Source: an uncultured Carboxylicivirga sp.
GTDB taxonomy: Bacteria; Bacteroidota; Bacteroidia; Bacteroidales; Marinilabiliaceae
Reading direction: 5' to 3'
Assembly (NCBI RefSeq): GCF_963674565.1
Contig: NZ_OY771430.1
Location: 2,728,001-2,792,000 of the forward strand
DNA: 64,000 bases
The position numbers and the translations under genes were made by a program. Each line of letters opens with the position of its first letter. Position 1 is the first letter of the stretch. Below the pieces are notes generated by a model. It worked only from the letters and a program-made list of their open reading frames with translations. It was not told the origin of the DNA and did no database searches. Of this stretch, positions 19,601 to 27,266 are shown one piece after another.

Positions 19601-20843
19601 CCAATGACACAATTGAACTGGAAGCAAAATTATAACCGTTATGCTGATAAGAAAAATCAGGTATGTCTTTCACATATTCATACCCTTCATTATTTTTTTT
19701 GTAGAGTTTTAATTCAACTGAAGTACCTGCCCATATATACTCATCCTGCTGTGCAAAGGAACGAACATTTCGAAAAGCAAACTTGCCGGCTGTTTTCCCC
19801 TCTATTTTAAAGCGGTTAATTCCATTCTGCACAATAGATGTTCTGTCAATCTGAGCAGCACCCACCCAGAGTATTCCTGTTCGATCGACAAATAAGGAAG
19901 ATATATTATTACCTGACAAACTACTTAGATCATTGGCATCCTGTTTATAATGCGATATTACAATATCTGCAGGATCTTTCTTCTGTTCCTTCACTTCTAT
20001 CAGAATTAAACCAGAACTCCATGTTCCACACCAGATATTCTGAAAATCATCAATAAAAATCCGATAAATAACATTAGAGGGGAAATTACCGTTTCTGGGA
20101 TTAGAGTTATAATGAGTGACATGTAAACTATCTACTTCAGGATAAACCTCTATTCTGTTTAATCCTCCTCCCCATGTTCCTATCCACAGTTTACCGTCTG
20201 CACTTTCTTTGACCTGGGTAACCGTATTATTACTAATTGAGTTTTCATCATCTTCATCGTGATAATAAAACCGATTGCTCTGATTTTTTTTATCAAATCG
20301 AATTAACCCATTGTATGTTGCCAGCCAAAACAAACCTCTCGAATCCTGGCAAATATCACTAATCGTGTAATTACCCAAATATTGCCTTATCTCACCTGTT
20401 TTGGTGTATAAAATATGCAGACCACCATTTGTTGTACCAATCCAAATATCACCTTCATCATCTTCCATTAAAGAAATGATTCTGTTCTGGAATGGATACG
20501 AATGTATTCGGTTGGTTTTGAGATTCAGACAATTTAATCCCGAAGTCGTTCCAATCCAAAGATTATCATCCCTACCTTCACATAACGAAACTACCTCTCG
20601 GTTACTTAGCGTAGCAGAATCACGAAAATCAGGGATATACTCCTTCACTTCATATCCATCATATCTATTCAAGCCATTCCAGGTACCAATCCATATATAA
20701 CCATTCTTATCCTGAATAATTGAATTAGCCCTGCTGGATGAAAAACCATCTTTAATCGATAACTTATCAAATTCAAAAATTCTTTGAGCCTTGATACTGA
20801 AACTTAATATGGAGAGAAATACTATTAATTGAAACCGATACAT
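16692..20843 (-). CDS. Hybrid two-component sensor/regulator (HTCS) with AraC output domain
   Basis: The 1383-residue protein carries a signal sequence, a periplasmic double beta-propeller of Reg_prop repeats (about 25-700, recurring IWIGT and LWVGT), a Y_Y_Y domain (about 715-805), one transmembrane segment (about 811-832), HisKA with phospho-acceptor His872 (THEFRTPL), HATPase_c, a receiver with Asp1178 (VTDVMMPG) and a C-terminal AraC-type helix-turn-helix (about 1285-1383). This is the full HTCS layout that in Bacteroidota binds an oligosaccharide in the periplasm and activates an adjacent polysaccharide utilisation locus. Its neighbours on the left are GH43 and GH105 on the same strand. 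It is the likely regulator of the 1-16.5 kb enzymes, though its ligand is unknown. The fucose genes to the right have their own AraC regulator. Confidence 0.93.
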   Translation of the reverse strand: MYRFQLIVFLSILSFSIKAQRIFEFDKLSIKDGFSSSRANSIIQDKNGYIWIGTWNGLNRYDGYEVKEYIPDFRDSATLSNREVVSLCEGRDDNLWIGTTSGLNCLNLKTNRIHSYPFQNRIISLMEDDEGDIWIGTTNGGLHILYTKTGEIRQYLGNYTISDICQDSRGLFWLATYNGLIRFDKKNQSNRFYYHDEDDENSISNNTVTQVKESADGKLWIGTWGGGLNRIEVYPEVDSLHVTHYNSNPRNGNFPSNVIYRIFIDDFQNIWCGTWSSGLILIEVKEQKKDPADIVISHYKQDANDLSSLSGNNISSLFVDRTGILWVGAAQIDRTSIVQNGINRFKIEGKTAGKFAFRNVRSFAQQDEYIWAGTSVELKLYKKNNEGYEYVKDIPDFSYQHNGYNFASSSIVSLEYNKHGLWVGTDDAGLIFYPGKSAVEKKNPSFSYFNTVTNPALPSNKINVLKSSRKNENILWVGTQQNGVAKLTYQDNKVTTEFIYGGSDNKHLSDNNIRTIYEDRDGFVWIGTQNGLNCYDPKTAEIKKYFHSFHEANAINDNVINVLYEDQSGNLWVGTNSGLNRKYIDRLPDGTEKVAFESYPHAAEIGNSIITNILEDESGLLWIKPYRGIVKFSPQRERVIKSYMTKEYLTLSVETNAGLRTSDGKIFLGEDEGFIYFYPDSLFKNSMAPKVCITDCIVLNQSVLNHKNRERILGDTIVNSVPFLDDLHFSYKDQVITFMFSAMDYKDPKRNVYAYFLEGYDNIWNEVGTRNSATYTNIPPGDYIFHVNAANSDGHWSEEAYSIRFSITPPWWKTIWALIGYAIIIIATLYFFKEYSLIQVREKSRIKLELLQKEKEQHLNELKTLFFTDITHEFRTPLTLIQGPAEELKKLGKESPYMVKQADLILKNTNRLLRLINQLMDFRKIDRGKMDLQLQVCNVSQLMKDLYDSYKGMAETRGIDLELEMTQDKLMAYVDGDKLEKIMYNLVSNAFKYSDDNGEITIRAAIEKDEEDKEVLAIEVEDDGIGIDEENKKRIFERFFQTHQKRTHSTGGIGLYLSKTFVEQHGGTIDVDSDYGQGSCFRVVIPTRGDELISHMSDDPIPTKAEFDVEVNELENVPVVMPHESGKVFDVLIVEDDSDLNDFIVSGLSNEFNVVGVFNGNEGYAQAKALNPDIIVTDVMMPGIDGFEMCRQIRSDISTSHIPVIFLTAKTMAEDEIRGLELGAIDYIHKPFNINALQLKVHNILQGRKKLHEHIRKEQILEPENIELTSLDEKLLKDAVDAVNKYLDDPTFDVVKFSEVIGLSANQAYRKIKALTGQTVKEFIRNQRLKTAASLLLQKKRSISEIIYMVGFSSPSYFTRCFKEFYKCTPKEYIANDGKIDQA

Positions 20844-20978
20844 AGTGAAAGTAGTTTACCTTTTTTTCTGTAAGACTATATAAACCCGGAGTAGTTTGTG
20901 GGCCTAAGATATAGAATAGTGGCCTGTTAAAAAAACTATTCTTTAAAAAATGAAAATTTTCTCTATTAAATAAGAAAA

Positions 20979-21000
20979 CCTCTCAACAAGAGGTGAGAGG
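20979..21000 (-). terminator. Possible terminator after fucP
   Basis: Arms CCTCTCA and TGAGAGG (7 bases) enclose an 8-base loop 26 bases beyond the fucP stop. On the minus strand it is followed only by GG and a short T-run, so the call is weak. Confidence 0.4.
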
Positions 21001-21026
21001 TCTCGCAATATTCTTTCTATCCTTTA

Positions 21027-22307
21027 CTAAATTCTATGAACATTCAAAACTCTGTAACCATAAATTGATATAACCAGAAAACTTAACAAAGGCAATATGA
21101 ATGAGGCATTTACTGCTGGCAACCAGGCGACTTTTCCAAAATCAATAATTAATCCCTGCAAAGGAGGCATTAATGCACCACCAACAATCGCCATTACCAA
21201 ACCTGCGGCACCCAATGTTGAATCTTCCTTTACTTGTTCCAGAGCAATTCCATAAATAGTAGGAAACATCAGTGACATAAATCCAGAAGTAACAATTAAG
21301 CACCATAATCCTGTCATTCCACCAATAAATATTACTCCAGAAATTGATATCATTCCTCCCACGCCAAATAAAAACAGCAATCGCTCACTGCGTATATACT
21401 TCATTAATAGGGTACTCAAAAAGCGACTAGCGATAAAGATACCCATAGCAATCATATTGTATCTCTGTGCTGTTGCTTTATCAATTCCCAGATTCTCAGC
21501 ATAATGTATAATGAATGTCCAGCACATAATTTGCACTCCCACATAAAAGATCTGTGCAATTACACCCTCACGATAAACTTTATTTTTCATTAATCGCCTA
21601 AATGATTTCATCGGTTGAATTTCGTTCTGATGACCAATCTTAGGCATCTTTGTCACCATAATTACGATAAACATCAGGATGACCACCAAACCCAGAATCA
21701 CATACGGATTGCGAATTACCATTAAATCATGAGTACGCTGAATAGCTTTGGTTGCTGAATCCAAAGCAGAAAAATCAACATTGTTTTTTTCCGATTGTAA
21801 AGAAGATAAGATAACCTCCGATGCTACTGTCATTCCAAGAATGGATCCTAATGGATTAAATGATTGTGCCAGATTCAATCTTCGGGTAGCAGTTGTTTTA
21901 TCACCCAAAGAAAGAATATACGGATTGGCAGTTGTTTCAAGAAAAGCTAATCCGAACGTGAGAATATACAGTGATAACAGAAAAAAGCCAAAGGCCTCGA
22001 ACTGAGCTGCAGGCCAAAACAAAAGAGCTCCGATTGCATACAAAGCTAAACCAAGTAATATTGCTTGTTTGTAACTGTATTTTTGCACAAATAAAGCAGC
22101 CGGAATTGCCATAGTGGCATATCCACCATAGAAGGCAAATTGAATTAATGCAGATTCTAAATTAGATTTTTCCATTATGGTTCTGAAGGCTGCCACCAAT
22201 GGATTGGTAATATCATTGGCAAAGCCCCATAAAGCAAATAATGTTGTGATTATTATAAAAGTAAGCAGGTATTTTTTTTCAACTACCTTGGCTTTTGATG
22301 CATTCAT
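21027..22307 (-). CDS. fucP: L-fucose:proton symporter, MFS
   Basis: The 426-residue protein is an inner-membrane major facilitator with about twelve hydrophobic segments. The N-terminal sequence FALWGFANDITNPLVAAF and the motif LETTANPYIL are hallmarks of the FucP subfamily of sugar/proton symporters. It would carry L-fucose from the periplasm to the cytoplasm for FucI and FucK encoded upstream. It is the last gene of the fucI-fucK-fucU-fucP run; the 82-base gap to fucU holds a short degenerate repeat. FucP relatives can also carry other 6-deoxy or hexose sugars, but the context favours L-fucose. Confidence 0.9.
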   Translation of the reverse strand: MNASKAKVVEKKYLLTFIIITTLFALWGFANDITNPLVAAFRTIMEKSNLESALIQFAFYGGYATMAIPAALFVQKYSYKQAILLGLALYAIGALLFWPAAQFEAFGFFLLSLYILTFGLAFLETTANPYILSLGDKTTATRRLNLAQSFNPLGSILGMTVASEVILSSLQSEKNNVDFSALDSATKAIQRTHDLMVIRNPYVILGLVVILMFIVIMVTKMPKIGHQNEIQPMKSFRRLMKNKVYREGVIAQIFYVGVQIMCWTFIIHYAENLGIDKATAQRYNMIAMGIFIASRFLSTLLMKYIRSERLLFLFGVGGMISISGVIFIGGMTGLWCLIVTSGFMSLMFPTIYGIALEQVKEDSTLGAAGLVMAIVGGALMPPLQGLIIDFGKVAWLPAVNASFILPLLSFLVISIYGYRVLNVHRI

Positions 22308-22389
22308 ATATGGATTTTTTAAGGGATTTAAGGGATTCTAGAACATTAGACTTATATAATTTAGACAATTAGACTATAAAAATTCCATA
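22308..22389. repeat. Degenerate short tandem repeats between fucU and fucP
   Basis: TTAGAC occurs three times (22346, 22361 and 22369), and the segment to its left contains two AAGGGATT units. No coding sense is apparent. It resembles the degenerate repeat spacers at 44619-44709, 57810-57890 and 61139-61265 in style rather than exact sequence. Confidence 0.4.
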
Positions 22390-22824
22390 TTAACTTACAG
22401 GAGTAACTCCTTTTTTCAGAATTATATTACCATATTTAGCTGTTTCACCTGTCATTAATACAGCAAAAGCTGATTTTGTCCGCTCGTAAAATGCAAAACG
22501 GCCAATCCGTTCAATGGGCGCAACTTGTGGATTTGTTTCTTTAATCGCCTTTAAATAGGAATCTTCCACCTGAGGATCCAATTCATCACCTTCAACAGCA
22601 GCCATCATAATCAAAGGTGACTTAACGTAAGCATCCAGTTCAAATAAAGGAAGGATAGCTTTTAGTAATTCAGCAATTTTTATTCCATCTGCTCTTAACA
22701 CATTCGAATTAAAAGTCTCTCCTGGGAAATGGGCATCAGCCAGAACAATTTCGTCGCCATGTCCCATTCGGGCGAGTACAGCTAATAAATTAGGGCTAAT
22801 TAGTGGTGATATTCCTTTCAGCAT
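22390..22824 (-). CDS. fucU: L-fucose mutarotase
   Basis: The 144-residue protein belongs to the RbsD/FucU family and has the family length. MLKGISPLISPNLLAVLARMGHGDEI is the conserved N-terminus, including the His of MGHGD, and the family motif LADAHFP follows. FucU interconverts the alpha and beta anomers of L-fucose so that the isomerase gets its preferred form. The gene starts four bases after the fucK stop, which indicates tight co-transcription and probably coupled translation. It is cytoplasmic and does not consume a cofactor. Confidence 0.92.
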   Translation of the reverse strand: MLKGISPLISPNLLAVLARMGHGDEIVLADAHFPGETFNSNVLRADGIKIAELLKAILPLFELDAYVKSPLIMMAAVEGDELDPQVEDSYLKAIKETNPQVAPIERIGRFAFYERTKSAFAVLMTGETAKYGNIILKKGVTPVS

Positions 22825-22828
22825 TTGA

Positions 22829-24307
22829 TTAATCTTTACGTTTACACTTTAAATATTCCATAAATAAACGGTCCCACAAAGAAGATTCGTCATTTTTAGG
22901 TAAAAAGATTTCTGAATTACTTTTAATTACATTCAAAGCCTCTTCAGCAGAAAAGTATAATCCTGCTCCTTTAAAAACAAAAAGTGCAGCACCTAAAACG
23001 GTGGTTTCTTTTTGATCGACAACATACAAAGGTCGTTGAATTGCGTTAGCTCTTAATTGATTCCACAAAGCATTTCTGGAACCACCTCCCACACAAAGCA
23101 CACTCTCAGCTGTAAAACCACCAGCCTTCTCAATTGCAACTAATCCTTCGCGCAAACGAAGGGACATACTCTCCAGTAAAGCCCTGTAAATTTCCTCTCG
23201 TTTCGTATTAATTGTTAAACCATAAATTATTCCACCACCTTTACCTGTACCATCATCATAAAAAGCTGGCGAAATAGTAAGTCCATGTTGACCAGTTTTG
23301 ATATCAGAGGCTTCTGAAATCATTGTTTCGTATAAATCCTTTCCTTTTAATTCAGAATAAAAGTTGGAGGAGAACCATTCCAGCACTCCTGATCCCAACC
23401 AATTCTGTCCAATATCAAAGAAACCTTTAACAGCATCAGCTTCCATTGTGAGATTCTTATCCAACTCAGATTGTGTAGCTGTGAAATGATCCGTACGAAC
23501 CATTAATACTTCCCAGGTACCGGAACTTAAAACAGGTTGATTCAACTTAGCACCCGAACCGAAGATGGCAAACTGGGTATCGTGGCCTGTAAAATAAACA
23601 GGCGTTCCTTTATGCAAACCTGTTGTCTTACTTCCTCTTTCGTGAATGACTCCTGCTAATTCTCCAGGTTCAGCAATCTCTCCAAATAAACTTTTATCAA
23701 TTTCCAAACATGATAATATCTCATCCGAAAAGCACCTGTTAGAAAGATCTGTCATCATTGAGGTTCCCATCATGGTGGCATCATTCTTCATTACTCCTGT
23801 TAACTTTTGAATCAACAATGAAGGCATAAATAAAAACCGATACGATTTTGTAATAAGTTCCGACTGATTCTCTTTTAACCAAATTAACTTATTGATGGTA
23901 TTAAAGGCATATGGATATGTCCCGCTAAGTTGGTATAATCGATTTAAAGGGCAATACTTTTCAATATTATCCATTATGGTTTTAGTTCGGTCGCATTGCC
24001 ACGAAATAACAGGATATAAAATATCTCCATTTGCATCAACCAAAGCACCGTCCACTCCAAAAGTAGTAAAAGTTACACCTGCAATTCTCTTTGGATCTAT
24101 CTGCTTCATCACACCTTGAGAACATTCACATAACTTGCCCCATAATTTATTTAAATCCCAAATCCTTCCACCTGACCAATAGGGATCAGCATCCGTTTCA
24201 TTCGACCTTGACTTAGATGCCAGTATTTTCCCATAAATATCCATTGCTATGACTCGCAGATTGGTTGCTCCGCAATCAAATACTATGGCAATATCTTTAC
24301 GTTCCAT
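22829..24307 (-). CDS. fucK: L-fuculokinase, FGGY family
   Basis: From the ATG at 24307 (MERKDIAIVFDCGATNLR) the protein has about 492 residues. The upstream extension lacks an ATG start at its end and is not conserved-looking, so the internal start was chosen. The N-terminal phosphate-binding motif FDCGATNLR and the C-terminal motif LCVGGGSRNALWNQLRA are typical of FGGY sugar kinases. With FucI upstream and FucU downstream, phosphorylation of L-fuculose to L-fuculose-1-phosphate is the natural reaction. Some FGGY kinases take L-rhamnulose, but no rhamnose genes are present. Cytoplasmic and ATP-dependent. Confidence 0.9.
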   Translation of the reverse strand: MERKDIAIVFDCGATNLRVIAMDIYGKILASKSRSNETDADPYWSGGRIWDLNKLWGKLCECSQGVMKQIDPKRIAGVTFTTFGVDGALVDANGDILYPVISWQCDRTKTIMDNIEKYCPLNRLYQLSGTYPYAFNTINKLIWLKENQSELITKSYRFLFMPSLLIQKLTGVMKNDATMMGTSMMTDLSNRCFSDEILSCLEIDKSLFGEIAEPGELAGVIHERGSKTTGLHKGTPVYFTGHDTQFAIFGSGAKLNQPVLSSGTWEVLMVRTDHFTATQSELDKNLTMEADAVKGFFDIGQNWLGSGVLEWFSSNFYSELKGKDLYETMISEASDIKTGQHGLTISPAFYDDGTGKGGGIIYGLTINTKREEIYRALLESMSLRLREGLVAIEKAGGFTAESVLCVGGGSRNALWNQLRANAIQRPLYVVDQKETTVLGAALFVFKGAGLYFSAEEALNVIKSNSEIFLPKNDESSLWDRLFMEYLKCKRKD

Positions 24308-24376
24308 ACAAGTAAAATTAAGTAATCCCCGAGTCATCATAAAAAAATCAGACCCGGGAATCAACTGAGAGATAGA

Positions 24377-26161
24377 TTAAATGCCATAGAGTGGGCCGTA
24401 AGTATTACAAGCCCTGTAATCTGCTCCTTCCTTATCTTCACCAAAAGAAGCCCAGGCGCTTGGCCTGAAAATATCATTGTCGTCAATATTGTGCATGCAA
24501 ACAGGAATACGTAACATGGAAGCAAGCGTAATCATATCAGCACCAATATGCCCGTAACTGATGGCACCATGGTTAGCTCCCCAGTTTGCCATTACAGAAT
24601 ATACATCTTCAAAAGCACCAGTACCATTGGTACGAGGCACAAACCAGGTTGTTGGCCAGGTTGGATCTGTACGCTCATCAAGAACCTTATGAATATCATC
24701 GGGTAATTCAACCGTCCAACCTTCTGCTATCTGTAATACCGGCCCCTGACCTTTAACCAGATTAATACGGCTCATGGTTACAGGCATCTCTCCTGCCGTT
24801 TTAAACAGGGAAGAAAACCCTCCACCTCTGAAATACTCGCGATTAGCTGGAGGCCATATAGTATTCTGCAGACAAGCTTTTACTTCATCTTCTGAAATAT
24901 CCCAGAATGGTTTCATTGCTGGTTTTCCTTCAGCATCTTTTTGCTGAGCAGTTGCATCCAGAGTAGTTGAACCCGAATTAATCAAATGTATAATACCATT
25001 TTTAGCCTTACCTGTTAGTTCATTACCTGTAACTCGCTTTACTGCTTCGGGACTCCAATACGTTCGCACATCAGAAAATATCTGAGAAGTATTCGTTAAT
25101 AAATGACCAAATAACATGACAACACCATTCAAACTATCGTTTTCAGTGGCTAAAACAAAGGCCTCACGAATACCATTCCAATCAAACGATGAATTTAAGA
25201 TAGCCTCAGTAAAATCAGCGTTCGGCTGATAGTCGGTCCATTGACGCTGTCCCTGAAAACCTCCAAGAATAGCATTCCGACCAAGGCCTTCTTCACGATA
25301 TCCCATTTCAATCAGTTTAGGGTTACCTATCATCATATCCCGACAAATCAAAGTCATCTTCACCACGGTTTCCCATTCATGATCTTTACGTATTCTATCC
25401 GCCTGAATTTCAGGCTTATTTCTATCATCACCTTCTTTGCAATTTTCCTTTGTCCAATGCAATGCCTTTTCAAACTCAACTTTGTCATATATTCCTTCAT
25501 CAATCCGACGAAGAATTTCTGTACTATCAACAAATTCAGTTCTTATACCCAGATAATCCTGAAAGAAATCTGAGTTCACCATTGATCCGGCTATTCCCAT
25601 CGAGCTATAACCAATTGATAAATATGATTTACCGTTCATTTGGGCAACTGCTAAAGCTGCTTTTACAAAACGAAGAATTTTAACCTTTACATCATTCGGG
25701 ATGGTTGTATCACCTGCATCCTGCACATCACGTCCATAAATTCCAAAAGCCGGCAATCCTTTTTGAGTATAACCGGCTAAAGCAGCTGCCAGATAAACAG
25801 CTCCGGGTCGTTCTGTTCCGTTAAAACCCCATATTGCTTTTGGAATCAAGGGATCTGTATCCATCACCTCAGTGCCATAGCACCAACATGGAGTAACCGT
25901 AAGTGATACCCCAACCCCTTCTTTTTTAAATTTGGCTGCACACATAGCTGCTTCAGCAACACCTCCAATACAGGTATCAGCAATAACACACTCAACTTTT
26001 TCTCCGCCTGGTAATCTTAAATTGGATTTAATGAAAGTTGCAGCAGCTTTTGCTAAATTCATAACCTGCTGTTCTAATGATTCTCTAACCCCTCTTTCTC
26101 TTCCATCAATAACTGGTCGAATACCAACTTTGGGTACATCGCCTATTAATCTGTTTGCCAT
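24377..26161 (-). CDS. fucI: L-fucose isomerase
   Basis: The protein (about 594 residues from the ATG at 26161, MANRLIGDVPKVGIRPVIDG) matches the E. coli FucI family in length and sequence from end to end. The manganese ligands are present: the Glu in ATENDSLNG, the Asp in SDVRTYWSPEA and the His in NWGANHG. It converts L-fucose to L-fuculose in the cytoplasm and is the first gene of the fucose operon. An earlier in-frame start at 26203 adds 14 unconserved residues, so the shorter form is preferred. The divergent regulator gene begins 107 bases away. Confidence 0.95.
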   Translation of the reverse strand: MANRLIGDVPKVGIRPVIDGRERGVRESLEQQVMNLAKAAATFIKSNLRLPGGEKVECVIADTCIGGVAEAAMCAAKFKKEGVGVSLTVTPCWCYGTEVMDTDPLIPKAIWGFNGTERPGAVYLAAALAGYTQKGLPAFGIYGRDVQDAGDTTIPNDVKVKILRFVKAALAVAQMNGKSYLSIGYSSMGIAGSMVNSDFFQDYLGIRTEFVDSTEILRRIDEGIYDKVEFEKALHWTKENCKEGDDRNKPEIQADRIRKDHEWETVVKMTLICRDMMIGNPKLIEMGYREEGLGRNAILGGFQGQRQWTDYQPNADFTEAILNSSFDWNGIREAFVLATENDSLNGVVMLFGHLLTNTSQIFSDVRTYWSPEAVKRVTGNELTGKAKNGIIHLINSGSTTLDATAQQKDAEGKPAMKPFWDISEDEVKACLQNTIWPPANREYFRGGGFSSLFKTAGEMPVTMSRINLVKGQGPVLQIAEGWTVELPDDIHKVLDERTDPTWPTTWFVPRTNGTGAFEDVYSVMANWGANHGAISYGHIGADMITLASMLRIPVCMHNIDDNDIFRPSAWASFGEDKEGADYRACNTYGPLYGI

Positions 26162-26230
26162 TTCACTTGTATTTAGATTGTAACTGATATGGTCAAAAAT
26201 CACGTTTACCCATAAAAAATAAAATATCCA

Positions 26231-26246
26231 ATATTTGTATATTTGT
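26231..26246 (+). promoter_or_regulatory. Candidate promoter and direct repeat between fucI and the AraC regulator
   Basis: Two tandem copies of ATATTTGT occupy 26231-26238 and 26239-26246. The sequence 26238-26245 reads TATATTTG, fitting the Bacteroidota -7 box TAnnTTTG, 23 bases before the regulator start at 26269. A matching -33 element was not found. Tandem repeats over the promoter could be a binding site for the AraC-type protein (inference). Confidence 0.4.
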
Positions 26247-26268
26247 ATCTATTTGAAACATTCAGCAA

Positions 26269-27177
26269 ATGAAAAACTCCCTTCATCTTCCATACAAAGG
26301 CGATCCATCCGACATTCTACAATACTTTCCTAAATACAATCTGCAAATACATTGTTGTCGATATTGGTGGTTGGAAAGATGGCAATACAGAGAGTTATCC
26401 TTTCCATACTGGAGAATTTATTACAATAATAAAAAAGGAGCTTTTATTACATCTGGAGATAAAACCATCGAATTACTTCCCAATAAAATTTATCTGATTG
26501 CACCAAACACATCCTATTCCACGCATTTGTTTAATCATAAAATACCAATAAAAGGTTACGATTTAAAAGGTGGTAGAATTACCTCAGAATACAGATCAAC
26601 AAACCCAAATACATCCCTTTTTATAGAACATTTGTATATTCATTTTAACATTGGTTTCCCATACGATAATATTTCACCCAGTATCTTAACCTTTGATATT
26701 AGCACGCATTTAATGAATAAGATTAATGCCATAACGAAACACCTCGGTATTGATAATAAAGAATTTAGTTTCTCCACCTTACTAACCATTCAATCATTAA
26801 TAATTGATTTACTTGCAGAAGTAAATACAAAACAATGGGAATTACCCACTGGAAATCACCACATTCTTGAATCTCTTAACTTTATCGAGAATAATATTCA
26901 TAACCAATTAAGTAATCGTACATTGAGCGAAAAATGCAGGTTAGCAACTAATACATTCACTCGATTATTCAAGCAAGAGACAGGAATGTCTCCACAAAAC
27001 TATGTGAGACAAAAAAGAATTGATACCGCTTGTATACTTCTGCATCACTCTGATGAAAGCATTGATGAAATTGCAACCAAAACAGGTTTTACAAACAGAT
27101 ATCATTTCACAAGAATATTTAAACAAGTAACCGGGATCTCACCGGCTAAATACAGAAAAGAATTTAAGATCAACTAA
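26269..27177 (+). CDS. AraC family regulator, probable fucose operon activator
   Basis: The 302-residue protein has an N-terminal cupin-like ligand-binding part (about 20-170) and a C-terminal AraC double helix-turn-helix (about 205-300) with TFTRLFKQETGMSPQNYVRQKRI and a second helix pair ending YHFTRIFKQVTGISPAKYRKEF. It is transcribed away from fucI, and this geometry suggests control of the fucose operon and itself, perhaps with L-fucose or L-fuculose as the ligand. In Bacteroides the fucose operon is instead controlled by a GntR-type repressor, so this is a different regulator type. It may also act on the downstream fkp gene. Confidence 0.85.
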   Translation: MKNSLHLPYKGDPSDILQYFPKYNLQIHCCRYWWLERWQYRELSFPYWRIYYNNKKGAFITSGDKTIELLPNKIYLIAPNTSYSTHLFNHKIPIKGYDLKGGRITSEYRSTNPNTSLFIEHLYIHFNIGFPYDNISPSILTFDISTHLMNKINAITKHLGIDNKEFSFSTLLTIQSLIIDLLAEVNTKQWELPTGNHHILESLNFIENNIHNQLSNRTLSEKCRLATNTFTRLFKQETGMSPQNYVRQKRIDTACILLHHSDESIDEIATKTGFTNRYHFTRIFKQVTGISPAKYRKEFKIN

Positions 27178-27266
27178 GCGTAAGCCTAAGACAATCTTCA
27201 ATATTTACTTATCTTAGCACTTCTGTTAACCCTACTCTATCATTATTATTTTTAGACTTTATTAAA

